Notes: generated by a model not told the origin, from the sequence alone. Positions 16,437 to 26,600 are shown, counted from the stretch's first letter. The stretch: 49,118 nucleotides of DNA from Ilumatobacteraceae bacterium (GCA_013213745.1 JABSQH010000150.1:1-49118), one strand, 5' to 3'. A program made the numbers and translations.

Positions 16437-17492
16437 GTGACGACGCCGCTCGACACCCTTGTCCTCGGCGCAGCCGACGTCGCCGAGGTCGTGCGCACCG
16501 TCGGTCGCAACGAGTTGCTCGACCTGCTCATCGAACGATTGCGAACCCGGTGTGTCGAACACTCAGCGGGGACGACGGAGGTTCGGGCGCGGGACGGGTT
16601 CCGCTACGACAAGCCCGATCTCGGACTCGTCGAGTGGATGCCGACCCACGAAGCGGGCGGTCCGGTGGTGGTCAAGATGGTCGGGTATCACCCTGGCAAC
16701 CCCGTGCAGCGCGACCTTCCCTCGGTGATTGCCACGTCGTCGATGTGGGACACCGACAACGGACACCTCATGGCGCTCGCAGACGCGACACTGCTCACCG
16801 CACTGCGCACGGGCGCGGCGTCCGCGTTGGCCACCGAAGCGTTGGCCATCGACGGTCCGATCACGCTCGGAATCGTCGGGCTCGGCGCGCAGGCGGTCAC
16901 CCAGCTCCACGCGATCAGCCGGGTTCGCCCGATCGATCGCGTCATCGCCCTCGACACCGCCGCCGACGTCGCCGCTACGTTCGCCGAGCGCGTGACCTTC
17001 TGTGGCGTCCCGGTCGAGGTGGTCGACTCATCGGCCGCCGACTCCATTGCCGCGGAGGTCGACGTGTTGTGCACGTGTACGTCAGTCGACATCGACGCGG
17101 GCCCGGTCATCGGCGACGTCGCGCCCCGTCCAGGGCTCCACGTGAACGCCGTCGGCGCCGACTTCCCCGGAAAACTCGAACTCCCTGGCGCGCTGCTGGC
17201 CGATGCCTTCGTCGTCCCCGACATCACCGACCAGTGCGTGCTGGAAGGAGAATGCCAGCAGATCCCGCGCACGAGCATCGGTCCCGAGCTGGCCGACATC
17301 GTCCGCAACCAGCCAGAACACCGATCGCGGCGCAACGATGTGACGGTGTTCGACTCGACCGGGTGGGCGGTCGAAGACGACGTTGCGCTCCGCCTGTTGG
17401 TCGAACTTGCCGAGACGAGTGGCATCGGGCGGCGAATTCCGATCGAATACCTGTCGACCGACCCCTACGACCCCTACGCGCCCCCGCGCTGA
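16437..17492 (+). CDS. Ornithine cyclodeaminase / mu-crystallin family protein
   Basis: GTG 16437 starts one base after the RNase J stop. The 351-residue protein shows the family fold: substrate segment W-MPTH...VVVKMVGYHPGNP, the conserved DATLLTALRTGAASALAT helix (about 118-140), and the dinucleotide-binding LGIVGLGAQAVTQLHA (about 143-158). It lacks nothing obvious. Family members make proline from ornithine with NH3 release, or act as ketimine/alanine/2,3-diaminopropionate-pathway enzymes, so the substrate is open. If active as a cyclodeaminase it could supply proline to the nearby peptide synthetase cluster; that link is speculative. Confidence 0.85.
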   Translation: MTTPLDTLVLGAADVAEVVRTVGRNELLDLLIERLRTRCVEHSAGTTEVRARDGFRYDKPDLGLVEWMPTHEAGGPVVVKMVGYHPGNPVQRDLPSVIATSSMWDTDNGHLMALADATLLTALRTGAASALATEALAIDGPITLGIVGLGAQAVTQLHAISRVRPIDRVIALDTAADVAATFAERVTFCGVPVEVVDSSAADSIAAEVDVLCTCTSVDIDAGPVIGDVAPRPGLHVNAVGADFPGKLELPGALLADAFVVPDITDQCVLEGECQQIPRTSIGPELADIVRNQPEHRSRRNDVTVFDSTGWAVEDDVALRLLVELAETSGIGRRIPIEYLSTDPYDPYAPPR

Positions 17493-17501
17493 ACCGGATA
17501 G

Positions 17502-18476
17502 ATGTCTGCTCGACCTGCACTAATCGACCTCGCCAAGATCGCCGTTGTCGGCGCACTCGTGGCGTTGCTCACGCCACTGTTTTTCGCCCATCGCGCCTTT
17601 CATCGCTGGCGCAGTCGGCGCGAACTCCCCCCTGCCGTCACGCCGATCCCGAGCGTGGGACTCGACGAGCGGTCGCTCGCCGACATCATCGACGGCGACG
17701 AGCCGGTGATCGTCACGGGACTCGTCGAGGCGCTCACGCTGGCGCGCACGCCCGACGTGTCCGGTCTGCGGGCCATGGCAAGCGACCACCCAGAGCGGTT
17801 CCCGGTGAAGGTCCACAAGGACCACTCGCCGTACTTCCTCTACGTCGGTGATTACGGCGCTGAACTCGATCGTGTCGAGGAACACGACCTCGCATCGTTC
17901 CTCGATGCGATGTTCGTCGACGGCCCGGCCGACGGCGAGTGCACCTACCGGCTGTTCTCGACGCGCGATCTGAACGGCGAGGTCGGCACGATCGTCGACG
18001 AACTGGCGACCGCCCTCGAGGCGCACACCGGACGTCGGGCGGAGCGCGACGCCAGCGGGTTGTGGATCGGCTCGACCGGGGTGACCACGCCGTTGCACCA
18101 CGACGCCTGGACCGGAATTCTGTTCCAGTTCGAGGGCTCCAAAGACGTGGTGATGTACGGGCCCGACGACCGCCCGAATCTCTACTTCACGTCGCCCTAC
18201 GCAGCCACCGATCGTTGGAGCACGCTGCCAGGACGCAGCCGCGACGCCGGCGACGCGGACTATCCCGACCTGGCGCGTGCCCAACGCTGGGAGGGTCGTC
18301 TCGAGGCCGGTGACGCACTGTTCATCCCGGCCTTCTGGGCCCACGAGGTGGAGGCACTGGAAGCCAATATCTCGATCCCGTTCCGCTTCGCCACGAGGCC
18401 GAGCGACTACGCGAACCCCGGTTTCTTGCGCCCGGCCTACGAGATCCTGCACGGCAAACTCGCCGCGACTCGGTGA
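17502..18476 (+). CDS. Membrane-anchored JmjC/cupin-8 2-oxoglutarate oxygenase
   Basis: The 324-residue product begins with one transmembrane helix (about 9-29, IAVVGALVALLTPLFFA). A cupin-like JmjC domain follows: iron ligands H-H-D in TTPLHHDAWTG (about 198), the KDVVMYGPDD strand, and the distal His in FIPAFWAHEVEA (about 287). This matches FIH/JMJD5-type Fe(II)/2-oxoglutarate hydroxylases. The target is unknown; hydroxylation of a protein or of a small molecule are both possible. The methyltransferase gene starts inside its stop codon (GTGA). Confidence 0.82.
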   Translation: MSARPALIDLAKIAVVGALVALLTPLFFAHRAFHRWRSRRELPPAVTPIPSVGLDERSLADIIDGDEPVIVTGLVEALTLARTPDVSGLRAMASDHPERFPVKVHKDHSPYFLYVGDYGAELDRVEEHDLASFLDAMFVDGPADGECTYRLFSTRDLNGEVGTIVDELATALEAHTGRRAERDASGLWIGSTGVTTPLHHDAWTGILFQFEGSKDVVMYGPDDRPNLYFTSPYAATDRWSTLPGRSRDAGDADYPDLARAQRWEGRLEAGDALFIPAFWAHEVEALEANISIPFRFATRPSDYANPGFLRPAYEILHGKLAATR

Positions 18477-19543
18477 GCTTGGCGCCACTCGTCGACGCGA
18501 TCTACCGCCAACGCGTCACCGACTTTGCCGTCGAGATCGCCGCTGCGACCGACACCGACGCGGCGCTCGCCGCAGCGACCAGGGCGGCCGCGGCGGCATG
18601 CCGCGTGATCGGCGAGCAGACCGACGGCGAGCGCCGTCGTGTCGGTGATGTGTTGGTCGCTGCGGGCGTACCGATCGACCTCGCCACGGGCGGGCCCCAA
18701 CAACACCACACGATCAACGTCGGTGTCGCCGACGCGCAACGCGCCTTCGACGCCGCCGACGCGCTCGATGCCCTCGGATACCGCCCGTGGGAGCAATGGA
18801 CGCGGGGTGCGCTGGCCTCGTATCGCCGGTTCGGCACCGAATTGGTGGTGGCTCGAACCGACGACTGGACGTCGGTGGTCCGCCTGCAATGGGCGGCCGC
18901 GCCACGATCGCGTATGGCGCGTGCGGTGCGGCCGACCGCTGGTGACTGGGAACTGGTCGACCTGCCGACGTGGGCCTGGCCGGCGTACTCGGTGGCACGC
19001 GTTGCCCGCATCGGTGCAGAGCGCGCCGGTTGGAGGAGCCGCCACGAGTCGGGGATCGGGCCGTACCTGGCCACGCCCGATGCGTTGATCGACCCGTTGC
19101 TCGATGTCGCCGCGGTCGGTCCGGACGATCGCCTGGTCGACCTCGGCTGCGGCGACGGACGCCTCGTGGTGGAAGCGTCTCGCCGCCGCGGGTGTCGAGC
19201 GATCGGCGTGGAACACGATGCCGATCTGGTGGCCGCAGGCAGAACGCGCGTTGCCGCAGCAGGCCTGGCCGACCGCGTCACGATCATCGAGGGCGACGCC
19301 CGCACGGCCGACATCGGCGAGCCGACCGTCGCACTGTTGTTCCTGCCAGCAGTGGTCGTCGGCGACGTCATCGGTGCACTGCACTCTCGATGCGCTGACG
19401 GCGCACGACTGGTCGCTCATGAGCAGAGCCCGTTGCCCGCGACCGCCCCGCCGCCGGACGAACGCGTCCCCGTGATCGCGGCCGACGCACTCACCGTCGC
19501 GCACACGTGGACCGTGACGGACGGGGTCAGCCCCGCTCGGTAA
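18473..19543 (+). CDS. SAM-dependent methyltransferase with an N-terminal domain of unknown function
   Basis: GTG 18473 overlaps the upstream stop. Of 356 residues, the C-terminal ~160 form a class I methyltransferase: the LVDLGCGDGRLVVEA SAM motif (about 221-234), acidic GVEHD (about 245) and EGDA (about 271). The approach YLATPDALIDPLL just before motif I resembles FAM173/lysine methyltransferase-type enzymes. The first ~190 residues (Ala-rich helix, then GVADAQRAFDAADALDALGY) match no family I recognise. Its pairing with the JmjC oxygenase suggests both modify the same substrate. Its TAA and the facing acyl-CoA dehydrogenase stop are only three bases apart. Confidence 0.8.
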   Translation: MSLAPLVDAIYRQRVTDFAVEIAAATDTDAALAAATRAAAAACRVIGEQTDGERRRVGDVLVAAGVPIDLATGGPQQHHTINVGVADAQRAFDAADALDALGYRPWEQWTRGALASYRRFGTELVVARTDDWTSVVRLQWAAAPRSRMARAVRPTAGDWELVDLPTWAWPAYSVARVARIGAERAGWRSRHESGIGPYLATPDALIDPLLDVAAVGPDDRLVDLGCGDGRLVVEASRRRGCRAIGVEHDADLVAAGRTRVAAAGLADRVTIIEGDARTADIGEPTVALLFLPAVVVGDVIGALHSRCADGARLVAHEQSPLPATAPPPDERVPVIAADALTVAHTWTVTDGVSPAR

Positions 19544-19546
19544 CGG

Positions 19547-20743
19547 CTACAGGCCGAGGAGTCGGGCGATGATGTTCTTCTGGATTGCCGACGTGCCGGA
19601 GTACACGAGCCCGCCGACTGCGTCGCGCAGACCTCGCTCGACCTCGAACTCGGTCACGTAGCCCTTGGCTCCGTGCACCTCGACGCTGCTCATCGCAGCG
19701 GCGATACCGGTCTCGGCGCCGACCAACTTGCCCAGGGCGGCGGCCATCGGAAAGTCCGTACCCGACGCGTGCGCCAAGGCGGCGCGATACAGGAACAGCC
19801 GGGCCGTCTCGTGCTGGCGTTTCATGTCGACCAACTGATGGGCGACGGCCTGGTACCCGGCGATCGGTTGACCACCTTGCTCACGGGTGATCGCATAGGC
19901 GATGGCCTCGTTCAGTTGGCGTTCCATTGAGCCGACCTGCGTGGCGAACACGAACGCCCGCTCTACCTCGATGATCGAGTTGAAGATGCTTGCGCCTGAC
20001 CCTTCCCGGCCGATCAGCGCCGTGTGCGGCAGCACCACGTCGTGGAACACGAAGTCGCAGAACGGAGTGGTGCGCATCCCCATCTTGTCGCGATTGGGGC
20101 GACGCTCGAACCCGGGAGCGTCGAGCGGCACGAGGAACGCCGACACCCCCCACGCACCGGCGTCCGGGTTGGTCTTGGCGAACACGACGGCGACGTCGGC
20201 GACCGAGCCCAAGGTGATGTAGGCCTTGTGCCCGTTGAGCGTGTACGTCCCGTCGTCGTTGCGCAGTGCTGTTGCGGCGTGGGCGTACGCGTCCGAACCG
20301 GTTTCCGGCTCGGTCATGCAGAATGCGCCGAACGCCTCACCACCGATCAGAGGCCCCAACCAGCGGTCGCGCTGCTCGTTGGTCCCGAACCTCACGAGTA
20401 CTTCCTGTGTACTGAGGATCTGACTGCCGATGGCGAATGCGAGCCCCTCGTCACGACAACCCAACCCCAATCCTTCGAGGGTCAGCAGCGTCGTCGCCCA
20501 GTCGGCGCCAGCGCCACCGAACTCGGTCGGGACCATCACTGCGAGCAGACCGCGGTCGGCACAACGCCGCCAGTCGTCGACAGCAAATCTGGACGCGAGT
20601 TCGTCGCCGACACGATCGCCCTGGGCCAACTCGGTTGCCGCAAACGAGGCGACCTCGGTCTTGGCCGGGTGTTGGGGATCGGCGATCGCTGCGGCGATCG
20701 CCGCGAGGGCTCCGTCGGTCGCGCTGCTGTCCGCGTGGCTCAT
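19547..20743 (-). CDS. Acyl-CoA dehydrogenase (candidate carrier-bound aminoacyl dehydrogenase of the peptide cluster)
   Basis: The start is ATG 20743 (MSHADSSATDG), which overlaps the PhyH stop as ATGA; the product is 398 residues. Typical flavin-dehydrogenase motifs are present: AFCMTEPETGSDA, FVFHDVVLP, AYAITREQGGQPIAGYQAVAHQLVDM, and the C-terminal VYSGTSAIQKNIIARLLGL. At the MCAD Glu376 position (Y-E-G-T) there is Ser, so the base must lie elsewhere. It is coupled to the dioxygenase gene and sits next to a free A domain and free carrier protein. The same trio occurs in pyrrole-forming pathways (PltE/RedW with PltF and PltL), which makes dehydrogenation of a carrier-bound prolyl-like residue a reasonable hypothesis. 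Confidence 0.85.
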   Translation of the reverse strand: MSHADSSATDGALAAIAAAIADPQHPAKTEVASFAATELAQGDRVGDELASRFAVDDWRRCADRGLLAVMVPTEFGGAGADWATTLLTLEGLGLGCRDEGLAFAIGSQILSTQEVLVRFGTNEQRDRWLGPLIGGEAFGAFCMTEPETGSDAYAHAATALRNDDGTYTLNGHKAYITLGSVADVAVVFAKTNPDAGAWGVSAFLVPLDAPGFERRPNRDKMGMRTTPFCDFVFHDVVLPHTALIGREGSGASIFNSIIEVERAFVFATQVGSMERQLNEAIAYAITREQGGQPIAGYQAVAHQLVDMKRQHETARLFLYRAALAHASGTDFPMAAALGKLVGAETGIAAAMSSVEVHGAKGYVTEFEVERGLRDAVGGLVYSGTSAIQKNIIARLLGL

Positions 20744-21696
20744 GTCGGCTCTGACCGCAACAGCAGGCGGCCGAACTCGTCGACGTCTTTCCATTCGTCC
20801 TGGAAGTCGTCGTTGTTCCACTGGCCGAGGCCGGGATAGAACACGCGGCTGCCGCCGTGACCCTCGAAGTCAGCGCCGTTCCACCGCGGGTCGGCCGGTT
20901 CGTCCACGCGCTGGTAACGGCTGTCGCTCGACAGCCGGCAGCGACCCGTCGTGGACCGGTTGTCGAGCGCACCGTGCAACATGTGCATTCCGAAGCAGAG
21001 CACGTCGCCCGGTCGGAAGTCGGTCGACAACCAACGGCTGCCGTACTGCTCCTGCACGACCACCGGGTCGGCGTCGAGCCACTGCAGACCGTCGCGGTCG
21101 GCATCGGCTCGCAGGTAGCCCTGATGGAGTCGTTCGGAGCGGTGGCTGTTCTCCAAGAGCATCAGAGCCCCCTCGTGGCGGTCGACGCGCCCGAGCGGGA
21201 TCCAACTGGAGAAGATGCGGCTCGTCCCCCGATTCATGTACGGCCCATCGCAGTGGAATCCGCACCCCTCTCCAGGACGAACGAAGCGCGGCCAACGCAT
21301 GTCGAAGCTGCGCACATCGCCGCCGAGCAATGCTTCGTGGACCGCCAGCACCTCTGGGGCATCGGTCACAGCCATGTATGCCGCGCCGTTGCGCACGCTG
21401 TCGGAGAAGGCTCGCAGGTTGGCGACTGGCACGGCGCGGCGATCACCGGCGATGGCCTCGTCGACCGAGCCGCGGTCGTCGACCTCGCCCAAGATGGCGT
21501 ACTTCAGCAGCACCTCGTGGCGGGCGGCGAGCACGGTGTCTTCGGCGAGCAACGCTCGAAAGAACAGGTAGCCCTGCTCGTCCATCGCCGCGCGCAGCGC
21601 ACGCGGGTCGCTCAGTAGGTCGTTGGCCGGCTCGAGTTCGCCGAAGCGTTCGGGGGCCTGATCGACGGGGTGATCGTTGGTGGTCAACTGCATCAT
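20740..21696 (-). CDS. Phytanoyl-CoA dioxygenase (PhyH) family Fe(II)/2OG hydroxylase
   Basis: ATG 21696 is taken as the start (GTG 21711 gives five more residues); 318 residues. The PhyH core has the HxD iron ligands in GCGFHCDGPY (about 150) and the distal His in FGMHMLHGALDNRS (about 250), with an Arg-containing strand after it. Because the Asp ligand is present it should hydroxylate rather than halogenate (SyrB2-type halogenases have Ala or Gly there). It is divergent from the adenylation gene by about 50 bases and coupled to the dehydrogenase, so it probably hydroxylates an amino-acid unit of the peptide product. Confidence 0.85.
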   Translation of the reverse strand: MMQLTTNDHPVDQAPERFGELEPANDLLSDPRALRAAMDEQGYLFFRALLAEDTVLAARHEVLLKYAILGEVDDRGSVDEAIAGDRRAVPVANLRAFSDSVRNGAAYMAVTDAPEVLAVHEALLGGDVRSFDMRWPRFVRPGEGCGFHCDGPYMNRGTSRIFSSWIPLGRVDRHEGALMLLENSHRSERLHQGYLRADADRDGLQWLDADPVVVQEQYGSRWLSTDFRPGDVLCFGMHMLHGALDNRSTTGRCRLSSDSRYQRVDEPADPRWNGADFEGHGGSRVFYPGLGQWNNDDFQDEWKDVDEFGRLLLRSEPT

Positions 21697-21745
21697 GGTG
21701 GTGGAGTTCACATACGGTGCCGACCGCGGCTACGCATGTCAATTC

Positions 21746-23356
21746 GTGAGTGTGTCCGCCGCGGCCCGAGCGCCGCACACGATCGCCGGCCTGGTCGATC
21801 CGGCGCGCCTCGCCGCCGGAGGCGTTTCGCTCGACGGCCCAGCCGTCGCCGACGGGGCGCGCACGCTGAGCTGGAGCGAGTACGACCAGCGGATCGGGCA
21901 GTTGGCCACGGTGTTGCGCGACGGCGGCGTGCGCCCGGGCGACCGGGTCGCGATACATCTGACCAAATCGGTCGACTCCTTCTGTGCCGTTCATGCGGTG
22001 ATCCGCGCGGGCGCGGTGATGGTACCGCTCGACCCGCTCGCCCCGGTCGCGGCGGTTGCGGCAGTCGCCGCCGACGCGGCGCCCGTGGCACTGGTGTCCG
22101 ACGCACGCAATGCCGTGCTGGGGCCGCTCACCGATGCACTGCGGCCGTCACTGCTGGTCACGCCGACAAGCGACGACCCACCGACCGCCGGTGCTCACGG
22201 GCACGTCGCCAGCGCGGCGGCGATCGAGGCCGCTTCGCCGACTGTCGCCGACGACGGGCTCAATCCCCACAGCCCGGCCTACATCATCTACACGTCGGGT
22301 TCGACCGGCAGGCCGAAGGGGATCGTGCATACCCATGCCAGTGCGCTGGCATATGCCCGCGCCGCGGTCGATCTCTACGAACTGCGACCGAGCGATCATC
22401 ACGCGAACATCGCGCCGCTGCACTTCGATCAGTCGACATTCGAGCTCTACGCCGCGCCGCTCGCCGGCGCCTCGGTGCTCGTGGTGCCCGACGCGGTCAT
22501 GCGCTTTCCTGCGAGCCTGGCCCAGCTCGCCGCCGAACAGCGTGTCACCGTGTGGTACTCGGTGCCGTATCTCTTGACGCAGCTGCTCGAACGGGGCGGC
22601 CTCGACGAGCGCGATCTCTCGTCATTGCGGTGGGTCCTCTTCGGCGGTGAAGCGTTCCCACCGACGTCGTTGGCGGCGTTGATGCAGCACATCCCGCAGG
22701 CCCGATTCTCCAACGTGTACGGCCCCGCCGAGGTCAACCAGTGCACACATTTCGAGCCCCGCCAACCTCTGGATGACGCGGTGCCGATCGGCGCCGCATG
22801 GGCGGCCGCCGAACTCGTCGTCGTGTCGCCCCACGAGCCGTCAGGCGAGGCCGCGGTCGTCGCGGACGGAGAGGCCGGGCAGCTGCTCGTGGCGTCGCCG
22901 ACGATGATGAGCGGTTATTGGCAACGCGAGGATCTGACGCGCGCTGCGATCGTCGAGCGCACCGACAGTCCCGGTGTCCGCTGGTACGCCACGGGCGATC
23001 TCGTACGTCGGCGCGTTGACGGTGAACTGGAATTCCTCGGACGCAGCGACAATCAGGTGAAGGTGCGCGGGCATCGAATCGAGCTGGAAGCGGTCGACGC
23101 GGCGTTGCTCGACCAGCCAGGTGTGCGCGCCGCGACCGTGGTCGTCGAACGACCGGAAGGCGGCGAACACCGCTTGATTGCGGCGGTAGTGGTCGACGGC
23201 GAGGCACTCGATGATCGAGCCACGCTCGGGGCGTTACGCCGGCGCCTTCCGAGCTATGCGGTGCCGAGCGAGATTCGCTCGGTACCCTCGTTACCTCGTA
23301 CCGGAACCGGCAAGGTCGACCGCAATGCTGCGGCGGCAATGCTCATCACGGGTTGA
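21746..23356 (+). CDS. Stand-alone NRPS adenylation protein (amino acid:carrier protein ligase)
   Basis: GTG 21746 (or GTG 21752) gives 536 residues forming a complete A domain: A3 [14 protein letters not shown]5 NVYGPAEVNQCT, A7 YATGDLVRRR, A8 GRSDNQVKVRGHRIELE, and A10 TGTGKVDRN with the catalytic Lys. Aligning by eye to the GrsA pocket I read D-Q-F-Y-L-G-V-Q-C-K. This shares D, F/L, Y, L and C with codes I recall for proline-activating PltF/RedM-type enzymes, so L-Pro or a similar cyclic residue is a guess. It should load the carrier protein encoded next. No condensation domain is attached. Promoter signals in the short divergent gap are weak. Confidence 0.88.
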   Translation: MSVSAAARAPHTIAGLVDPARLAAGGVSLDGPAVADGARTLSWSEYDQRIGQLATVLRDGGVRPGDRVAIHLTKSVDSFCAVHAVIRAGAVMVPLDPLAPVAAVAAVAADAAPVALVSDARNAVLGPLTDALRPSLLVTPTSDDPPTAGAHGHVASAAAIEAASPTVADDGLNPHSPAYIIYTSGSTGRPKGIVHTHASALAYARAAVDLYELRPSDHHANIAPLHFDQSTFELYAAPLAGASVLVVPDAVMRFPASLAQLAAEQRVTVWYSVPYLLTQLLERGGLDERDLSSLRWVLFGGEAFPPTSLAALMQHIPQARFSNVYGPAEVNQCTHFEPRQPLDDAVPIGAAWAAAELVVVSPHEPSGEAAVVADGEAGQLLVASPTMMSGYWQREDLTRAAIVERTDSPGVRWYATGDLVRRRVDGELEFLGRSDNQVKVRGHRIELEAVDAALLDQPGVRAATVVVERPEGGEHRLIAAVVVDGEALDDRATLGALRRRLPSYAVPSEIRSVPSLPRTGTGKVDRNAAAAMLITG

Positions 23357-23403
23357 CAGCCCACCCTTCGACAGAGCTCACGCCATCACATCTCCTCTCG
23401 CCC

Positions 23404-23685
23404 ATGGAACGCACCGACGCCCCCGCCGCTTCTACCGAACCGGCCGACCTGACACCGAATCTGATCGCTTTCATCGAGTCCGACGTTGCGCTGCACGACG
23501 AGCCAATCGAGGGAGCCACCGATCTGTTGCTCACCGGCTTGGTCGACTCGCTCGGTGTGGTCGTGATCGTTGACTGGCTCGAGCACGAGTGTGCGGTCAC
23601 GATCGATCCGGCCGACGTCATCCTCGACCACTTTCAGACCGTCGACCAGATGGTCGCGTTCGTCGACACACTGACGCCTCGATGA
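23404..23685 (+). CDS. Stand-alone peptidyl/acyl carrier protein
   Basis: ATG 23404 gives 93 residues; a TTG at 23353 overlapping the previous stop is an alternative start. The protein is acidic with the carrier fold: helix 1 NLIAFIESDV, then TDLLLTGLVDSLGVVVIVDWLE, where Ser49 of DSL is the phosphopantetheine site, and a last helix QTVDQMVAFVDT. It resembles DltC/PltL-type single carrier proteins. It is the expected partner of the adenylation protein just upstream, and its stop overlaps the NRPS start (ATGA), tying all three to one transcript. It would hand its residue to the first condensation domain of the synthetase. Confidence 0.88.
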   Translation: MERTDAPAASTEPADLTPNLIAFIESDVALHDEPIEGATDLLLTGLVDSLGVVVIVDWLEHECAVTIDPADVILDHFQTVDQMVAFVDTLTPR

Positions 23686-26600
23686 GCCCCTCGTCGTCCG
23701 GGCCGCTCCCGCCCGAGTCGACCGCATCGGTGCGGCTGCGCCCGCGGGTTGTCGCCCGTCATGCGCTGACGCGCACCCAGTCGTTGATCTGGGCGAGTCA
23801 GACGCTGCACCCCGGTGTGCCGCTCGCCAACATGGGCAAGCGGGCACGGTTACATGGACCTCTCGACCCGGCTCGACTGCAGCGGGCCTTCGCCGCGGTC
23901 GTCGCGCACTGCGAGATCCTGCGCACCGTGATCGACCCCGACGAGCGACGGGCCATCGTCCTCGACCGCGTCCCGGCGACGACTGAAGTCATCGATCTCG
24001 ATGTTGCGTTGCTCGATCGATGGTGTCGGGAGCGCATCGCCACACCGATCGACGCCCGGCGCGCAATGTTCGACTCGGTGGTCTTGCGGCACGGGCGAGA
24101 CGACCATACGTGGTGGCTCGATCTCCACCATCTGGCCACCGATGCATTCTCGTCGGCCCTGATCTACGAGGCGACCGCTGCGGCGTACGCGGCGGTGGGC
24201 GGCGACAGCGAGATGCGCGCCGCTGTTGCCGAGATCGTCGACCCCGACTTCTTCTCGTTCGTCGACGGCATCGAGCCGCCACGCCGGGGGACCGCAGACG
24301 AACGTGCCGCCGAGTGGGCGGCCGACCTCGCCGTGGACGCAGGGCACACGCCGATCGCTCCGTACGGCCCTCGTGGGGAGCGCGTCACCGAGGTCGATCG
24401 TGTGCCGTTGCCGATCGACGCCAGTGCGCTGCGCACCTCGATCGACGGTGCCTACCGCTCGCTGAGCTCGGAGCTGAGCATGCTCACGGTGGCCGTGATG
24501 GTCGCCGCCATCGGCATCCATCATCTCGATGGCCGCGAGCGTGTGCGCCTCGGCATCCCGGTACACCATCGCAGCAGACCGGCGGCGCGACGTGTGGTCG
24601 GTCCGCTGATGGAGATCTATCCGCTCGTCGTCGAGGTGCGGCCCGACGAGTCGGGTGCCGACATGTTCCGACGAGTTCTGCGTGATCTCACGACGCTGCT
24701 GCGGCGCGCCGTGCCCCAAGAAAGCCCCGACGCCGACGTCGATGTCGTGGTCAACGTCCTCACGGCGCGGTACTCCGATTTCGGTGACCTTGCAGCGACG
24801 TCGGAGTGGATGCGCTCGGGCCACGTCGACCCGACGCATGCGGTGCGCGTGCAGGTCTACGACTACTCGGGCGACGACGGCGAACTGCATTGGGAGCTCG
24901 ACGTGAACCGCGGTCTGTCGGCCGACGGATCCGCCGACCGCCTTCCGGTGCATCTCGGCCGGGTACTCGCCCAACTCCTGGACTCACCCGACCGACGAGT
25001 TGGTGACGTCGCCCTCGCCGACGCCGATGTGCAGCTCACCCTCCTCAATCCAGACACCACACCGCGCCGACACGATGAGCCGGTCCACGAGCAGATCGCT
25101 CGGCAACTGCGGGCCAACCCTGCTTGGACGGTTGCTGAACACCGCGGGGTGCAGGTTTCCGCAACCGACTTCGATCGTCGTGCCGACCAGGTCGCTCGTG
25201 CGCTCGTCGCGCACGGGCTGACCCCGGGCGGCCGCGTCGGCGTGGCGCTGCCGCGGTCGATCGACGTGCTCGTGGCGCTGCACGGGGTGCTGCGTGCTGG
25301 CGGCGCCTTCGTCGTGTTGTCGCCCGATGATCCCCCCGCCCGCCGAGATGTGATCGCGGTCGACGCCGAACTCGTCACGACCATCGATGATGTCGACGCG
25401 TTCATTCGCGATCGCGAACGGTCCGCCGTTGACGACGATGTGCGTCTGCCCGACGTGGCCCTCGACGACATCGCCTACGTGCTCTACACGTCGGGGTCGA
25501 CCGGTCGGCCAAAGGGCGTCCCGATCAGTCACCGGGGACTCGCCGACTACCTGGCCTTCGCCGTGGCGGCATATGCGGACAGCGGCACCCCGCCGGTGGT
25601 CGCAGTGCACTCGTCGCTGGCGTTCGATCTGACGATCACCAGCCTCTTTCTGTCGTTGCTCACCGACGGACTCGCCATCATCGTCGACGGTGAGCCGATC
25701 ACCGCGCTGGGCGCAGTCGCCACCGACGAGCGGATCACCTTTCTCAAGGCAACGCCCTCGCAGCTCGAACTGCTGACCCGCCTGTCGACCGCCCGGTTGG
25801 ATGCGCTGACCACGGTGGTCGTCGGTGGCGAGGCATTCCGCGTGCCGCTGGCGCGACGCGTCGTCGACCTCGCCCCGAACGCCCGGATCTTCAACGAGTA
25901 CGGCCCGACCGAAGCCGTCGTCGGCTGCATGCTTTACGAGTGGAGCGCCGATGATCCCGACGAGATCGATGTGCCCATCGGCGCTGCTGCACCCGGTGCC
26001 GAACTCGTCGTGCTCGACACCGACGGCCAGCTCGCTGTCCCTGGTGCATGGGGTTCGCTCGCCGTTCGCCGCCCCGGAATGGCCACCGAATACCTCGGTC
26101 TCGGGGAGCTGTCAGCAGAGCGTTTCGTCGAACTTCCGGCGCCGCTCGTCGAGTCGGCTGGAGCGCGGCCTGACGGCGGAGTGTGGTACCTGACCGGTGA
26201 TCGCGTGCGCGCCGTGCGCCCCGGCGTGTTGACATACGGCGGGCGTGGTGACGCCCAGCTCAAGGTCAACGGCATCCGCCTCGAACCCGGCGAGGTCGAG
26301 GCTGCCCTCGTCGCCCTCGACGAGGTCGACGGAGCGATCGTCGGGGTGTGGCGAGCAGGCGACCATGGGCCGGTGGCCGAATCCCAGCGATGCGTGCGCT
26401 GCGGTATCGGCACCGACGTACCCGGGGTGGAACTCGACGGTGAGCGGGTGTGCGCTACCTGCCGCACCTACGACGAGATCGTTCCGCAGACGGCCCGGTG
26501 GTTTCGCACTGAACGCGACCTCGCCGAGCGTCTCGCCGATGCCCAGCGGGCCAAACGCGGTGACATCGACGCGATCCATCTGCTGTCCGGAGGTAAGGAT

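Noticed and set aside
20740-21696. Nonhaem iron halogenase
   Set aside because: The HxD carboxylate ligand is present, so hydroxylase chemistry is expected.
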